Source: Agroathelia rolfsii (lineage: Eukaryota; Basidiomycota; Agaricomycetes; Amylocorticiales; Amylocorticiaceae). Taken from it: DNA of 64,000 bases. Below are positions 11,708 through 23,191 of the stretch, piece by piece. A program made the translations under genes and the position numbers. Positions within the stretch are counted from its first letter, which is position 1, and each line of letters opens with the position of its first letter. The notes beneath the pieces are model-generated. The model was not told the DNA's origin and did not search any database. It saw nothing but the letters and a program-made list of their open reading frames with translations. The DNA lies in assembly GCA_018343915.1 (NCBI GenBank), contig JABRWF010000008.1, positions 1,488,001 through 1,552,000 of the forward strand. The letters run 5' to 3'.

Positions 11708-12825
11708 ACGGAAATTATGGGTATAATGGGTTTATCAGGTTATGTGTCAACTTGTTTTAATAATGCAATTCGATGGGGCTTTCAATCCGGTGCATTTTTT
11801 TTTATCTTCAACTTGTAACGTCGCGCTTGTTTTATTGTAAAGCCAGGAGCATTTTTTTTCTCGGTCGATGTTACGATTACTCTATTTTTTTTGCCCTTGT
11901 GTAGCATAGCTTAGGCTGCTCTAACCACTCTTTTGCTCCTCGCATTACTATCTACCGTATGCCCCCCTTTTTTGGAGACGCGAGTCGTCTGGATTTTGTG
12001 TACTTCCCTGGTTGTGGAGGTATTTGTATTACTATAGTTTTTTTTTCGTTTCAAAGGCTGTTTGTGACCTTGCCAATAGGTATTGAAACTTGGTCCGATG
12101 CTATAATGGATACGTAACGCTTTTTGAGCGAACACGTTACAATGTTTGCGAAAGAAACGTGTCAAAATTCCTTTTTTCCAACGTAGTTTCACTGGAAGAA
12201 AGAGTTGACATGAACCAGGAGTCACGTAATGAAATTTCAGCGAAGTAGTCAGATGGATCAACTTTCGCTAGAACTTTCTTGCCAGATAAAAGCGTGGATC
12301 AGTACTACGTTGGCAAATGAATAGCTTGCGACAAATGCTACATTAACTCGAAACAGCTTCTTGGGGTTCAGTACGGATTCAAGCTTCAACGCTTGGACCG
12401 CCGTCGTTTCTCGAAGAAGCGCGCATGTACCTGGATTTCAGCTCTGTTTTAACGCATACGGCCAGGGCTTCTTGTTCCTCGGCCTTTTACGAAGGACATT
12501 TTGAGGTACTGAGAAATAGCCCCGAAAACGATTAATTACCATGGCTAAGACTATTCAGCCGTCTCTCTTACGGCTAGTTTTCCGAGATAAATCAAATGGA
12601 TCATTGAGTTCTAGTGTTTTCTACCACTGTATGACCTTCTCTTCAAACCTGAATTAGTTCAGGGTAACAGCAGACTTTCCAACGAATGCCTTCGCTTTCT
12701 CCGTTTCGATGCTCCGAAGACTTCTTAAATTAGCCTCTGAAGGTAGTATTTAAAGGCCACGTTAGAGAGTATAGTACAACCACCGTACTTTATATTCGAA
12801 GCTTCTCATAGAACCAGTTATTACT
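11708..12825. other. Intergenic region, 3' UTR then promoter of the small secreted protein
   Basis: About 1.1 kb. The first 200 bases are T-rich 3' sequence of the receptor gene. No gene is supported beyond that. Confidence 0.4.
12747..12755 (+). promoter_or_regulatory. TATA-like element upstream of the secreted-protein gene
   Basis: TATTTAAAG lies 71 bp upstream of the ATG at 12826, at a plausible distance for a fungal TATA element. Such elements are commoner on regulated than on housekeeping genes. Confidence 0.4.
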
Positions 12826-13271
12826 ATGACTTTTGTTAGAATCCTTTCGTTCGCCTTGCTTCTTATCTCACCTGCGTGTGCAGCACCACTGTCGCATATG
12901 TATGCTCACGGAGAAGTAGGCGACTCTACTCTCAAAAACCCGACGCATGGAATCAGGGATATTCATATTAATGACGACTTTATCAAGGTGAGAGCAAAGA
13001 CCGCGTCCCTTGTAGTCATGTTTCAAATTGATAAATTAACCATTACTATCCAGGCGGGAGAAATAGCCGTCAGCCATAATTTTGATACCTTAAAACACTC
13101 ACAGATTCTCAGTGAGAATCCACTGAAGCATGACGTTTCGAGGCAGCTTTCTAATGTAAGCCCCCCATGTTTGAAGGTCAACAATGGCATATCATACCTA
13201 CTGATTTTTATCAGGATGAGCTTCTGATCAGCACACCCATCGTAGTGAAAATGCCGTCCATCAATCCGTAG
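12826..13271 (+). CDS. Small secreted protein, 106 residues, no family recognised
   Basis: Three exons join cleanly through two canonical introns: gtgaga...ccag at about 12988-13053 and gtaagc...tcag at about 13156-13214. The product is a 106-residue protein ending ...VVKMPSINP with TAG at 13269-13271. The N-terminus is a textbook signal peptide: MTFVR, a hydrophobic core LSFALLLIS, and a likely cleavage after ACA. The mature part (about 87 residues) is polar, has no cysteine and shows no motif I know. With its small size, secretion signal and TATA-like promoter it resembles the lineage-specific small secreted proteins common in basidiomycetes. Function unknown. Confidence 0.65.
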
Positions 13272-13742
13272 GTCAAGTGAGACTATGAAGCGTCCAATAA
13301 TGGGAAGTGGATTAGTTATGAGTTCACCGCAAGTTAGGGCATAGTCGACATTGATATAATCATATCTTCTTTAATTTCTAGCATCCACCTAATATTTATA
13401 TTCACATAATTTCTTAGAGCTAGTAATGGATTGTCAATCGCTTCAGAATTATTCCATTGTGTAAAGCTGTTGCAATGAGACAAAACGCCCTATGGATTGG
13501 AGAAGTGCACCACAATCTTAGTCTTTATGGAGGCAAAGAAGTTCTTATCAGCATTGTGAACGATGGCAGAAGTCCATTCGTCAGATTCACTCAGCATAAA
13601 TTGTAACAGATGAATTTGACATCCAACCATGGGCATGAGTTACTTCAGACAGAATCACATCTTTTCTGTACAGTCCCTGCCAGTTTTAGACTCCAGCGGA
13701 GCAGATGGACTTCTGATCCAAACATCCGGTACGGCGATCCCA
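13272..13742. other. Intergenic region between convergent genes
   Basis: About 470 bp between the secreted-protein stop and the polymerase eta stop. It is A/T-rich, and I see nothing else in it. Confidence 0.5.
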
Positions 13743-16609
13743 TCATGATTTACGTATAAAAAACTGTGTGATATCTGTCTTCTTCCTGCCACTCGCCTCC
13801 TCTTTACCCCTCCCATTCTTTGACCCCACCTTCTTATTTTTCTTCTGGACATTGGGGCTGCCCGATGATGTTGATGACATTGGCCTAAGCCTATCATCTG
13901 CTCTGATGGGCGTGCGGCGGTCGACGTCGCCGTTCACCTCGCGCGCAAGGTCCTGGGCGAGATGCCAGTCATCGTGCTCCATCTTGAGTTTGTTGAGCTC
14001 TTCTTCTGCATCGCAAAATCCGCCAATGTCAGAGTTAGTTATTTGCTTGCGACATCTTTCGCAGGTGAAGGCAGTTCGGCGACATGATTCGTTCACTCGT
14101 TCACTGAATGCTGCAGATTGTTTGACAGGGGAGACTGATTTTCGTCCTTGCTGCTGATCTTGTTCGTCATATGCTGAATCCATCAACTGTGGTAAGACGT
14201 CTGTAGACGATATGTCTTCATTGAGGTCCATATCAATATCAACTCGCGCCTTCTTCGTACTTGGCGTTGACAAAGTAGGCACTTGCTCATCCGACGGGCG
14301 TTTACTGCTCATACCAGTGCCATTGCCACTATTGCCACCACCTTTACCTCGCAAGAACATATCAATACTCCGCTGTCCCGTCTCGGCCATCTCAATGCCC
14401 TGAAACGAAAGCGAAACAGCACTGATCCTCAACTTTGTCTTGCCATCATTCGGAACGAGTTCCTTCCACAGTTTTTCTGCCACCGCGGCGACAGTGTCCA
14501 CCGTCAACTCGCCCGTGCGCGAAACGGAGAACGGAAAGGGGGCTTGTTTTGAATGGCTTGCTTCGTATCCTAGTCGTCAGAATGAATATGCATAAGGAAG
14601 AGCGAGATGAAATGATGAATCAAAAGAAGACCTTGTCTTGCGTGTAGTGCCAATGACTTGGGCCAAATACCTCTTCCACGAACAGCGCCGCCTGCATCTC
14701 CATTGCCGCCATCGCCATCATGGTCAATGCCAGTCCAGCCACCTTGCGCTTGACGCGCATCGTTGAGACGCAGCGCCAACTCGGCAGCTAGTACGCGTAG
14801 CCAATGCAGGCCCTGCTCGGGGCGCGTGATCGGCTTTGGCAGGTTCTTGGATGCGTTCATCGATTGTGGATGAGCAGCTTTGGCCTTCACTTCTGAGCGA
14901 TCGATGCCTCTGTATACACATGTGCGAGTGGGAGTGTGAGGAATTACATGAGGATGAGGAGAGAGGGATACACTTTACCTAAGGACTTCGTAGACCCATA
15001 TGGGTTCCTCACCAAATTTACGTTGCATCTCATCTTTGGGGGTAATGATAGATGAGTGAGTCGAGATGTAAGATACAGGAGAGGGCGCAGAAGTCTACCT
15101 AGGCTGATGTGTCTATTGGTAATACAAGTTAAATCAATACCGCCGGAAGGTTATTCGCCACGTACAAAAGATCCCCAACGGTAGCCACATCGTACTCTTT
15201 CGCGAGTGCATCACCAAGTTTGCCGCCTAGGAACCGGATCTGCAGTCAAAAGAGTGGTAGCATTGTTTCAGCTTCATCTGGTACATATATGATATTAATT
15301 GGCAATTAGAGGATGGATGTACCTTTTGGAAAGCCATAGGTCGCAGATAGGCAGGTATGGCTGCGCTTCGGAGTATACTCTTGGTCGTTGATGAAACAAG
15401 TGTGAGATACACGTTTAAAGGCGGGAAAACTGACATACCTACCTGTGCATTCGGTTTTCTATACGAAGCACATAGCTTCGCCAGGAATTTGTTGCGAGCG
15501 ACTCCCTATAGTCAAAGAAGGAGAATCGGAATAAGATAAACAAGGATATTGAAGGGGAAAAAGAAAAAGAAACCGACTGCAGACATGGTATATCCCAGCT
15601 CTTGGAACACGGCTGATCGCAACTTAATCATGAGCTCTGCGCCAATGGACAGGGCGACATCGTGCCACGTCGGGGGCGGCTCGGGCGGTGAGACGTCCTC
15701 ATGGTCTGCTTCTTCGGTATCTATTTCTGGTTCATCACTATTAATCCCCTCATCAACATCCTCTGTAGCTACAGCTTCGGAAGTGATTGGTGTAGGCGTG
15801 TTGGTAGTTATGGCAGGGGCCGGTGCCACGGCGCCCGAGATGGGTACAAGCTCGCCCAGTCCAGTCCAATCGATCCACTCGGGTGGCGGAGGTAAAGGCG
15901 AGTCAGTGCTGTTTGGAGCATCTGGTGGGACAGTGGCGATGTGCGGGTAGCGCTCGAGAAGGATACGGCGAACGGGTGCGGTGAGATCGATAAATGCCTC
16001 ATCTATCGAAGCCTTTTCTGACAAAAATCAATAAGTCAGGGAGTTGAAGGAATATGAGTATTAGTAATAGAACAAAAACTGACCAATTTCCGCATCTGGA
16101 AGGACACGATGAAATACAGAGAGGATCTTAGTGCTTTCACGACGATAGAGATCTAGAGACACCTAGTAGAAATTATATATACCAACACGTATAGATATAG
16201 CGTACTAAACGCTCACCTTATGTGTCCTATTGTCAACATCATCCCAATATCCCGGCTCCCGCTCTCCCTCCTTATATGTCGCCACATGCTGTACGAACAA
16301 ACCAGGATACTTGGTCCCGGCCTCGTTTTTATTAAACTTGACGAGGCGCGAGATATTCCACTTTTTCCGCGCGGGGTAGTTGATGGCGATAAGTGAGTCC
16401 CACTGAAGGACGACGAGCGGCACGGACGGGTCGATGCCCAGCCGGCGGGTTTCGCACTGGGCGTAGAACGCGTCCGAGTCGCAGAGCGCGATGACGCGCA
16501 GGGGGTGTCGTACGCCAAAGGTAGATACGCTGGAGAGAATGTGTCGGTAGGTGATTGTCTGGTCAATAAGTTCGTATTCGTTTGCTCGTCCTTTGCCTTT
16601 GGATGCCAT
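13743..16609 (-). CDS. RAD30: DNA polymerase eta (Y-family translesion polymerase)
   Basis: A translesion DNA polymerase that copies past UV photoproducts. The start at 16609 gives MASKGKGRANEYELID. The first catalytic block is RVIALCDSDAFYAQCE (metal-binding Asp), and the second is the SIDEAF motif (near 16000). A helix-hairpin-helix region follows (SILRSAAIPAYLRPMAFQK, IRFLGGKLGDALAKEY), then the little-finger region (LRISAVSLSFQGIE). The C-terminal exon carries a ubiquitin-binding zinc finger (CERC...HDDWH, near 14000-14070) and ends DITQFFIRKS, a non-canonical PCNA-interacting I-x-x-F-F motif, with the stop at 13743-13745. Around nine short introns give roughly 700 residues, within the family range. 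It is divergent from the beta-flanking-type gene, with 245 bp between the start codons. The family assignment is strong; some middle exon boundaries are estimates. Confidence 0.92.
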
Positions 16610-16854
16610 GATTAATAAATAAGTAGGTCCTATAGAATGCACATGAGTCCGGTTGCTTATTGGCAGAGGGTGAATGTGATTTTGTGATAAGCTAGCAGGG
16701 CGTGACGACACACGCGTGACTCCTGTGATTGTGATAGACCGTGGCTGTGTGACGTCACATGTATACATATGTCTCAAAATAAGTGCGAGAACAGAGGTGA
16801 GATCACTCTGATTGCGCCGACTCAACTTGTCCTCGTACTTTTATCTATCCCATC
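16610..16854. promoter_or_regulatory. Bidirectional promoter: polymerase eta (-) / beta-flanking-type gene (+)
   Basis: The 245 bp between the two divergent ATGs must hold both promoters and both 5' leaders. It contains a TGACGTCA palindrome, the consensus CRE/ATF element, near 16750. I see no clear TATA box. Confidence 0.5.
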
Positions 16855-18806
16855 ATGGTAAGCCATCATCGCAGCCATTTTATATGTTATACACTCTGTA
16901 CTAAGCGCGGAAATTTCAGAGCGATTACTACAGCAATCTCGAGAACTCATACGCTCGCCCACAGCAGCAACAGGGCGCAGAGCATCACCATCACCACCAT
17001 CACCAGCAGCAGCAGCAGCCCGAGCAGTACGCTTACTCCCAGGGCCCACCCCCTCCAATTCCCCCAAAGACAGGATATGAATACGGATACAACAGTGGTG
17101 GTGGTGGTAATCAATATGCACCCCCTCCCGGTGCACCCCCCGGACAACACCACCAAGGCCATCATCAACAGCAGCAATACGGCGGCAGCAACAGCGAATT
17201 TGGCGCACCTCCGCCACAAAAACGGCCTGGCGCCGACATCGGCCCAGAGGATTTCGTGAGCGACTGGGACGAAGACAGACGCATGCCACCTAGCGTGCCC
17301 CCGAATACATCATACGAGGCTGATTTCGGGAATAGGCTGCCTCCGACAGCTGGAGGGCATCATCACCATCAGCAACAGGGACAGCAGCAATATGCACCGC
17401 CCTCGGGACCACCACCACCACCACGACCAAACTATGGTGATGATGATATCCCACAGCTACCGCATCAGCAACAGCGTCATCACCAGCAGCAGCAGCAGCA
17501 GCAGCAGCAAATCGAAGAACAGGACCAGGATGCGTCCGCGTACGGCGCTGCGCTCAAGCACCGGAAACAATACGCCGCTGAGCACCCCGCGTATGGCGCC
17601 GGCGGGGGCGTGGACGTGGTGCCCGGCACGAGTGGGCGCGATACGGTCTCGTATGACTACAGCGCGCTGGGCCGGCCGGACTTTGAGAACATCGGGCGTA
17701 TGGCACAAGCGCATCATGATGAGACGGACCCGGAGATGTTCCAGGCTGCGACACAAGGGTTCGAAGAGCATCATAGGCAGCATTATGGTTCCGGTTCGGG
17801 AGGGGGTGGGGCTAGTGGGGGCTATCAGCAGCAGCAACAACAACAGCAAAGACCCCAGGCAGGGTATGGGCAGGAATCTGGATATGGGGCCCAGGGAGGG
17901 CAGTATCATCATCAAGGCCAAGGGCAGGCGCATCATGGACAGGGACAACATTATCAAGAGCAGCAGCAACAGCAACATCATTACGGTGCCCCACCGCATG
18001 GCAACGGCGCTGGTGCTTCCCAAGCGTACGATGAGGCGGAGCACCGGCGCGTGCAGGAGCTTCACCGTCGTGCGTACAGGTAAGACCATACGCTAATGCG
18101 TCACTTTGCGAGGAACATACGATCGACTCACGTTATCCTTGATCTTGATAGTGACAACGATGATAATAATAACGGTCCCGCGCCCACACGCATGAGCTCG
18201 CAGGATATCGGCGATGCGGCTGCTATGGAAGCGCTGAGGATGAGTGCAAGTCAAAACCAGGGTCAGGCTCCCGGAAGACGGCCGCCACAGCAGCAGCAAC
18301 AGCAAGGTCCCTCACACGCCCCACCAGCAAGGAATGACGACGATGACGACGACGACGACGACGCAAGACCTAGTCAGCAGCAGTCTTCGGGGTCGCCTCA
18401 GGATAAATTGGTACGCATATACTCACATTCGCGTCTTGATAATTTGCCGCTGCTGAACGTCATGTGTTATGGCCTCTATAATACTAGATTGCCCTTGCGA
18501 TGGGTCAAGCTGCGAAATTGTTTGACAAGAAGTCGGGTGGACCGCCGGCTGCGGGGAGCGAGGCAGGTATGGCCAAGATGCAAGGTACGCCTCAATCTTC
18601 TTTCGGTAGTTTGGCCAGAAAGAGCCTTGTTCCTTGGAACACACCAACTAATTGCTCCCTTTTTTAAAAAATAAAATAAAATAGCAATGCAAGGCGCCGC
18701 CAAGACGGCGATGAAGATGGCGATGCAGTACAAGACCACGGGCAAGGCCAGCTTCGAGCCTGGAGATATGCAAGGGTTGATTCAGGCGGCCATGTCGATT
18801 ATCTAG
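16855..18806 (+). CDS. Beta-flanking-type protein, His/Gln-rich (DUF7721-like)
   Basis: About 550 residues. The first exon is only the ATG (16855-16857). An intron of 62 nt follows (gtaagcc...tttcag) and exon 2 continues SDYYSNLENSYARPQ. The N-terminal half is low complexity: His7, many Gln runs, Pro/Gly-rich stretches. Conserved blocks come later: SAYGAALKHRKQYA, DPEMFQAATQGF, YDEAEHRRVQELHRRAY, SSQDIGDAAAMEALR, KLIALAMGQAAKLFDKKSGG and a C-terminal AAKTAMKMAMQYK. From memory, the order matches the agaricomycete beta-flanking protein, named for its place next to the A mating-type locus. An Asp9 run sits at about 18336-18364. The stop is TAG at 18804-18806. Molecular function is unknown. No homeodomain mating genes or mitochondrial intermediate peptidase lie in this window. 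Confidence 0.75.
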
Positions 18807-19193
18807 AAGAGAACATTCATGTAAAGGAGCAGTTAGCATGAGGTGAAGTGGAGGTAATCATTTATGTAAAGTATCAGTTCCATGTCGTGCACTTTTTCAT
18901 TTATTTTTAACTTCTTGAAAACCAAAGCGTAAATTAACACCTGTATATGGCCAACTTTTTTTTTTTCTTGTTACGAGCATGCTCAATAGTTTTCAGTAAA
19001 CAGTCTATTCATGAGCTAGATATCCTCCATCACGACTGAAAGGTGTATGAATAATAATACATGCATACAGGTGCAGAAAAGAAAGAAAGAAAGCGAGCCC
19101 TAGGGGGAGTTAAGAAAATGTGATGGCCGGCACGTGACATCTTGCGGGGTAGCAAGAAAGTCACTGTCTAACGCTATGCTCGACGTTCAACGC
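18807..19193. other. Intergenic region between convergent genes
   Basis: About 390 bp of A/T-rich 3' sequence with a short aaagaaagaaag tract near 19080. Nothing else is visible. Confidence 0.5.
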
Positions 19194-19489
19194 TCATCGG
19201 CCGCCAGATGATGACGAATCCCGCTTGAAGTATGAGCTGTTTACGACCATGCCTTGTGCAATGTCGAATATGGACTCGCCGACGCGCAAGAAGCTGTTGG
19301 CGGCCGTGCGCATGGTCTCATCTGGTATGAGGCTTGAGTCGGGACTATTGGGAAGCGTTAGGAGCATGCTCATGGGATAGATAGAGATAAGAATGCTCAC
19401 GCAAAGCCGCTCGTGCGCTTGATGCCAGCAAGCACGGTCGAGACGAGGACGGCGTCGAAGGCGTAGTGTGTAATGCGTCCAAAGACCAT
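19194..19489 (-). CDS. DUF1748-type small fungal protein
   Basis: Two exons join in phase through one intron (gtgagc...aatag, about 19345-19399) to give about 78 residues. The product starts MVFGRITHYAFDAVLVSTVLAGI with KRTSGFAPD following, and ends SSSSGGR with the stop at 19194-19196. The opening pattern (a G-R-hydrophobic-H-hydrophobic-D-hydrophobic-VSTVLAG-KR-T-G core) is that of the DUF1748 family of small, probably mitochondrial, fungal proteins. The hydrophobic first half could be one membrane helix. The middle block (TMRTAANSFLRVGESIFD) is amphipathic. It is divergent from the serine incorporator gene. Confidence 0.75.
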
Positions 19490-19840
19490 TGTGTGTATGT
19501 GTGGATGGGTGGGTGGGTGTGAGTGGGTGTTCTAGTGGCGAGATTGAGCAATATATGCGGGCGTCGAGCAAGTGCGTATGCAGTCGGCAGAGAGCAAAAG
19601 AAAGAAGTGTTTGGTAACAGGAGCAGGAGACAGCAATGGCTGGATATAGCAAGTTTGTGTTGTGTGCCACCGAAAGCACGACGCGGTGGCCCGGCAAAGG
19701 CAGACTGCATCATTTGCTTCCGGCACTATGCTTCTTCATTCAGTTGACAATAACAAGTACCAATTACTGCTACTGCTACTAGTATTACTAATACTACCGC
19801 TACTGCTACTGCTATCAAGTATCACTACTACTAGGATACC
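19490..19840. promoter_or_regulatory. Bidirectional promoter: DUF1748-type gene (-) / serine incorporator (+)
   Basis: 351 bp separate the two divergent start codons. The right part is a degenerate ACT/GCT trinucleotide tract (listed separately). Confidence 0.45.
19764..19833. repeat. Degenerate ACT/GCT trinucleotide tract
   Basis: A run of tac/tgc/act units (tactgctactgctactag... and again ccgctactgctactgcta) lies just upstream of the serine incorporator start. It is an imperfect microsatellite in the leader or promoter. Confidence 0.7.
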
Positions 19841-21826
19841 ATGGGTCTCCTTCTCTCGCTGCCCCTTGCTGGCAGCTTGGGCACTATCGCAACATCATGT
19901 CTCGCTGGCATCGCTTTCTGCTTCACATCCACTGCTGGTTCGTCATCTGACCAACTGCTGCGGCATCCCTCTTGCGGCTGACCCTGGCCTCACCAGCGTC
20001 CATGTTTTTCAAATCATGTAACTGTAACTCGTCGATTGCTACCCGTATTGGATTTGCCGTATGAATCCATTGCTCATGCCCAAATTACATGATCACTCAT
20101 ACTCGTGTTTTTGTAGATCATCTTCCTTCTAAACTCCCTCTTTGCCTGGCTTATGAAGACTCGCTGGGCTATATCGCTCATTGAGAAATGGAGCTACGAC
20201 TACATCAAGATGGACTGTGCTGATAACAAATGCTATGGTGTTCTTGCGGTAGGATAAAAACACGTCATTTGTAGTACAAAAACAGCCAGTCCCTGATCTC
20301 CTCTCCCTCCCCAGGTCCATCGAGTTTGTTTTGCACTTACCCTTTTCCATTGTCTCCTCTCCTTATCTCTCATTGGCGTCAATAATACGCGAGATAAACG
20401 AGCCTCAATTCAGAACGGGTACGTGGGCAGTCAACATATCTTGTGATGATGTCATCCTCTCACCTTCACTTCACTCACCTTGCAGTTGGTGGGGTCCCAA
20501 AGTACTTGTCTGGCTCATTCTCCTTATCGTCTCCTTCTTTATCCCGAATGGCTTCTTCATATTCTGGGGTGATTACATCGCCCTCATTGGCGCCACCCTC
20601 TTCATCCTCCTCGGCCTCGTCCTCCTTGTCGACTTTGCCCACAGCTGGTCCGAAACCTGCCTCGAAAAGGCCGAAAACCGCCCGGACAACCTATGGGGCT
20701 TCATCCTAGTCGGCTCCACCATGGCGATGTACCTCGCTACGCTCGCGCTCACCATCGTGCTCTACATCTTCTTCGCCGGTTCCGGGTGCACACTGAACCA
20801 GTTCTTCATCTCCTTCAACCTCGCGCTCTGCATCCTCATCACACTCGTAGCGGTCAATCCGGTCGTGCAGGAGCACAACCCGCGCTCGGGCCTCGCACAG
20901 TCTGGCATGGTTGCCACGTACGCCACGTACCTGATCGTCTCGGCCGTGAGCAACCACACGCACGAGAAATGTAACCCGATCCAGCGCAGCAGCGGCACAC
21001 GCACCACCACCGTCGTCCTCGGCGCCATCTTCACCTTCCTGGCCATCGCGTACTCGACCAGCCGCGCGGCGACGCAGAGCCGGGCACTCGTCGGCGGCGG
21101 CAAGAAGAAAGGAGGAGCGATTCAGCTCCCCACTGATGGAGGAGAGACGGTGTTCGATGCGCATCAGGAGATGGGCGTCGTCACCTCGCAGCCGAAGCGG
21201 ACGGAGAACCCGCGGTACCAGGCGATGTTGGCCGCCGTCGAGGCGGGCGCGATACCCGCCTCGGCACTGAACGAGGAGCGGTGGGGCGATGAGGATGACG
21301 AGGATGAGGATGAGGTCGTGGGTGAGATGAGGGATGATGAGCGTTCTGGAACGCGGTATAATGTGCGTGTACCCCTTTTTTTCTTTTTTTCTTTGCGACG
21401 TGGATATACCAGTGCTCATGTTGATTATGTGTCATAGTACTCATGGTTCCATATTATCTTTGCCATGGGATCGATGTACGTCGCTATGCTTCTCACAGAC
21501 TGGTAAGTACATTCGTCCTATTTTCTTTTCTCTCTTTGCAATCGCTAATACATTTTTTTTTTCGATACGCAGGAACGTGGTGTCCAAAAATCCTATTGCG
21601 AGCCCTGCCTCGGACCCGAACGACGATGTGTACATCGGTCGCTCCGAGGTCGCCATGTGGATGCGCATCGTCTCCAGCTGGGTGTGCATCGCGCTCTACC
21701 TCTGGAGCTTGGTCGCCCCTGTGCTTATGCCCGACCGGTATGCTCTGTTTTTTTCTTTTTATCCACCTTTGGGACTGATCAACAAATACTGATGATTTTT
21801 GTGAATCAAGATTTGGCGATTATTAA
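19841..21826 (+). CDS. Serine incorporator (SERINC/TDE1) family membrane protein
   Basis: A multi-pass membrane protein of about 500 residues. The ATG at 19841 gives MGLLLSLPLAGSLGTIATS. Later blocks are characteristic of the family: a Cys-rich loop (CNCNSSIATRIGFA), AWLMKTRWAI, RVCFALTLFHCLLSLSLIGV, NGWWGPKVLVWLILLIVSFF, LVDFAHSWSETCLEK and a final SWVCIALYLWSLVAPVLMP before PDRFGDY and TAA at 21824-21826. About eight introns are present. Roughly ten membrane helices are visible, with a charged cytosolic loop rich in Asp/Glu near 21290-21340. The family is linked to serine-derived lipid handling in endomembranes, and some members have lipid scramblase activity. Start and stop are well supported. 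Confidence 0.93.
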
Positions 21827-23191
21827 GCCCGGTTAGATATGCGTGCATGGCACTTTCTTTTTTTGGATTCCTTTTTTCCATTTCTTCTTGTTTGGGTTGT
21901 GCACCCCCTAAACGTGCAACTTGTGTTACCGTAACTCTAGCATTAGTGTGACTTTCTTCTGACAGCTTCCTTGAGGTTACGATCGTTATAATGTTACATT
22001 GGAAATCATCTTTGGTGCATCAGCTGACAGCCGAATAACATTGTCGACGATGTCGTCTCGCGTTTTACAATCGAGGCGTGTATAGAAGCGCAAATGTTTA
22101 GTTATGTCTTGGGTCGGCATAAATAATTGACAGGAAGTCCGAGAGAACTCTTTTAATGATATAGACAAACCGCCTCCTTAGAGCCGTCACACATCTTGCT
22201 ATTCCTAGGCTTCTGCTAAGCCTCTTAAGGAGCCGAGGCTCCATCCGAGTCCTAGGCTCCTGCCCAGCTACCGAAAAATCTGACGTTCCCCTAGAAGCGA
22301 GGAGTCTGCGGGAGCTCAACAATCACAAATGAAACCTTCCTCCAGCTTGCGGGGCAAATGATGGAGAACTACACCGAGACCTACAATGTAAATTCACTTT
22401 ATAGAAATATATATATATAAGCGCTACAGCTCGAGAAAGTTGTTCGCCTAGAGTCGAGGAACCAATATCAACTGCTGGGTATGGGAAGTTGAACATACTT
22501 CACTCCCCGATGGATGATTTTTTTTTTTTACAGTGGTCAATGGGCAGCCGTCTTCAATGATACAGAGTTTACTAAAAACGAATGTCCGGTGCTCCTGCCA
22601 TTGCTCCTGATTTGATCACGGTTCAGTAAAGAAAATCGAAGGAATGATGCGACTTCGATGGTTCAAGAGAATCATTATGACACCAGATACTTGTAGCCAG
22701 ACTTTTTTTTTTTTTTTTACTCCAATGCCGACCTTTTCTCTCAATGTGGAATGCCCTTTTAAATGACCATAATCCTCAATACCGCCCGCTTGTATCAAAT
22801 GACTCAAATCCATCCGAGACATATCCAACTTTGTTCCAGGAGCTTACAGGTAGATTTGTCATTGAAACATTGGAATTGGGTGATGAGCATCTCTCTTAAA
22901 TCATAGCTGTATCATTCTGTTTCTTTTTCAAGTCTACTTCTCCATTAGTGTAAAAAAGGATTAATGGCCATTCTATTCTATCCTGCCTTCATTATGTTCA
23001 ATACATTCGCAGGACTCACAACTAATCCACTACGTGAAAGCCGTTAATTATATGCTACATAATACCTATAGCTTGGTAATGTTACTTATCACTCCAGCGT
23101 AAATTCGAAATTTCTGACACGCTGGAGCTCACACAGAAAACATATTCGTACAAAAGGATAAAGGCAGTGCGTTCATATCAAGTCCTTCCGT
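21827..23191. other. Intergenic region between convergent genes
   Basis: About 1.36 kb. It contains a T-rich 3' UTR, a block of short imperfect aggctcc repeats at about 22195-22270, a tatatatata run near 22410, and poly-T runs near 22510 and 22700. No open frame looks real. Confidence 0.4.

Noticed and set aside
13768..14157. 129-codon plus-strand ORF
   Set aside because: Antisense of the polymerase eta C-terminal exon, including its zinc finger.
17457..18089. 210-codon Leu-rich minus-strand ORF
   Set aside because: It is the antisense shadow of the CAG/CAT (Gln/His) repeats in the beta-flanking-type gene.
22195..22270. Cluster of aggctcc/cctaggctt words, possible hairpins or transposon end
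   Set aside because: The repeats are short and imperfect, with no terminal inverted repeats, target-site duplication or transposase frame.
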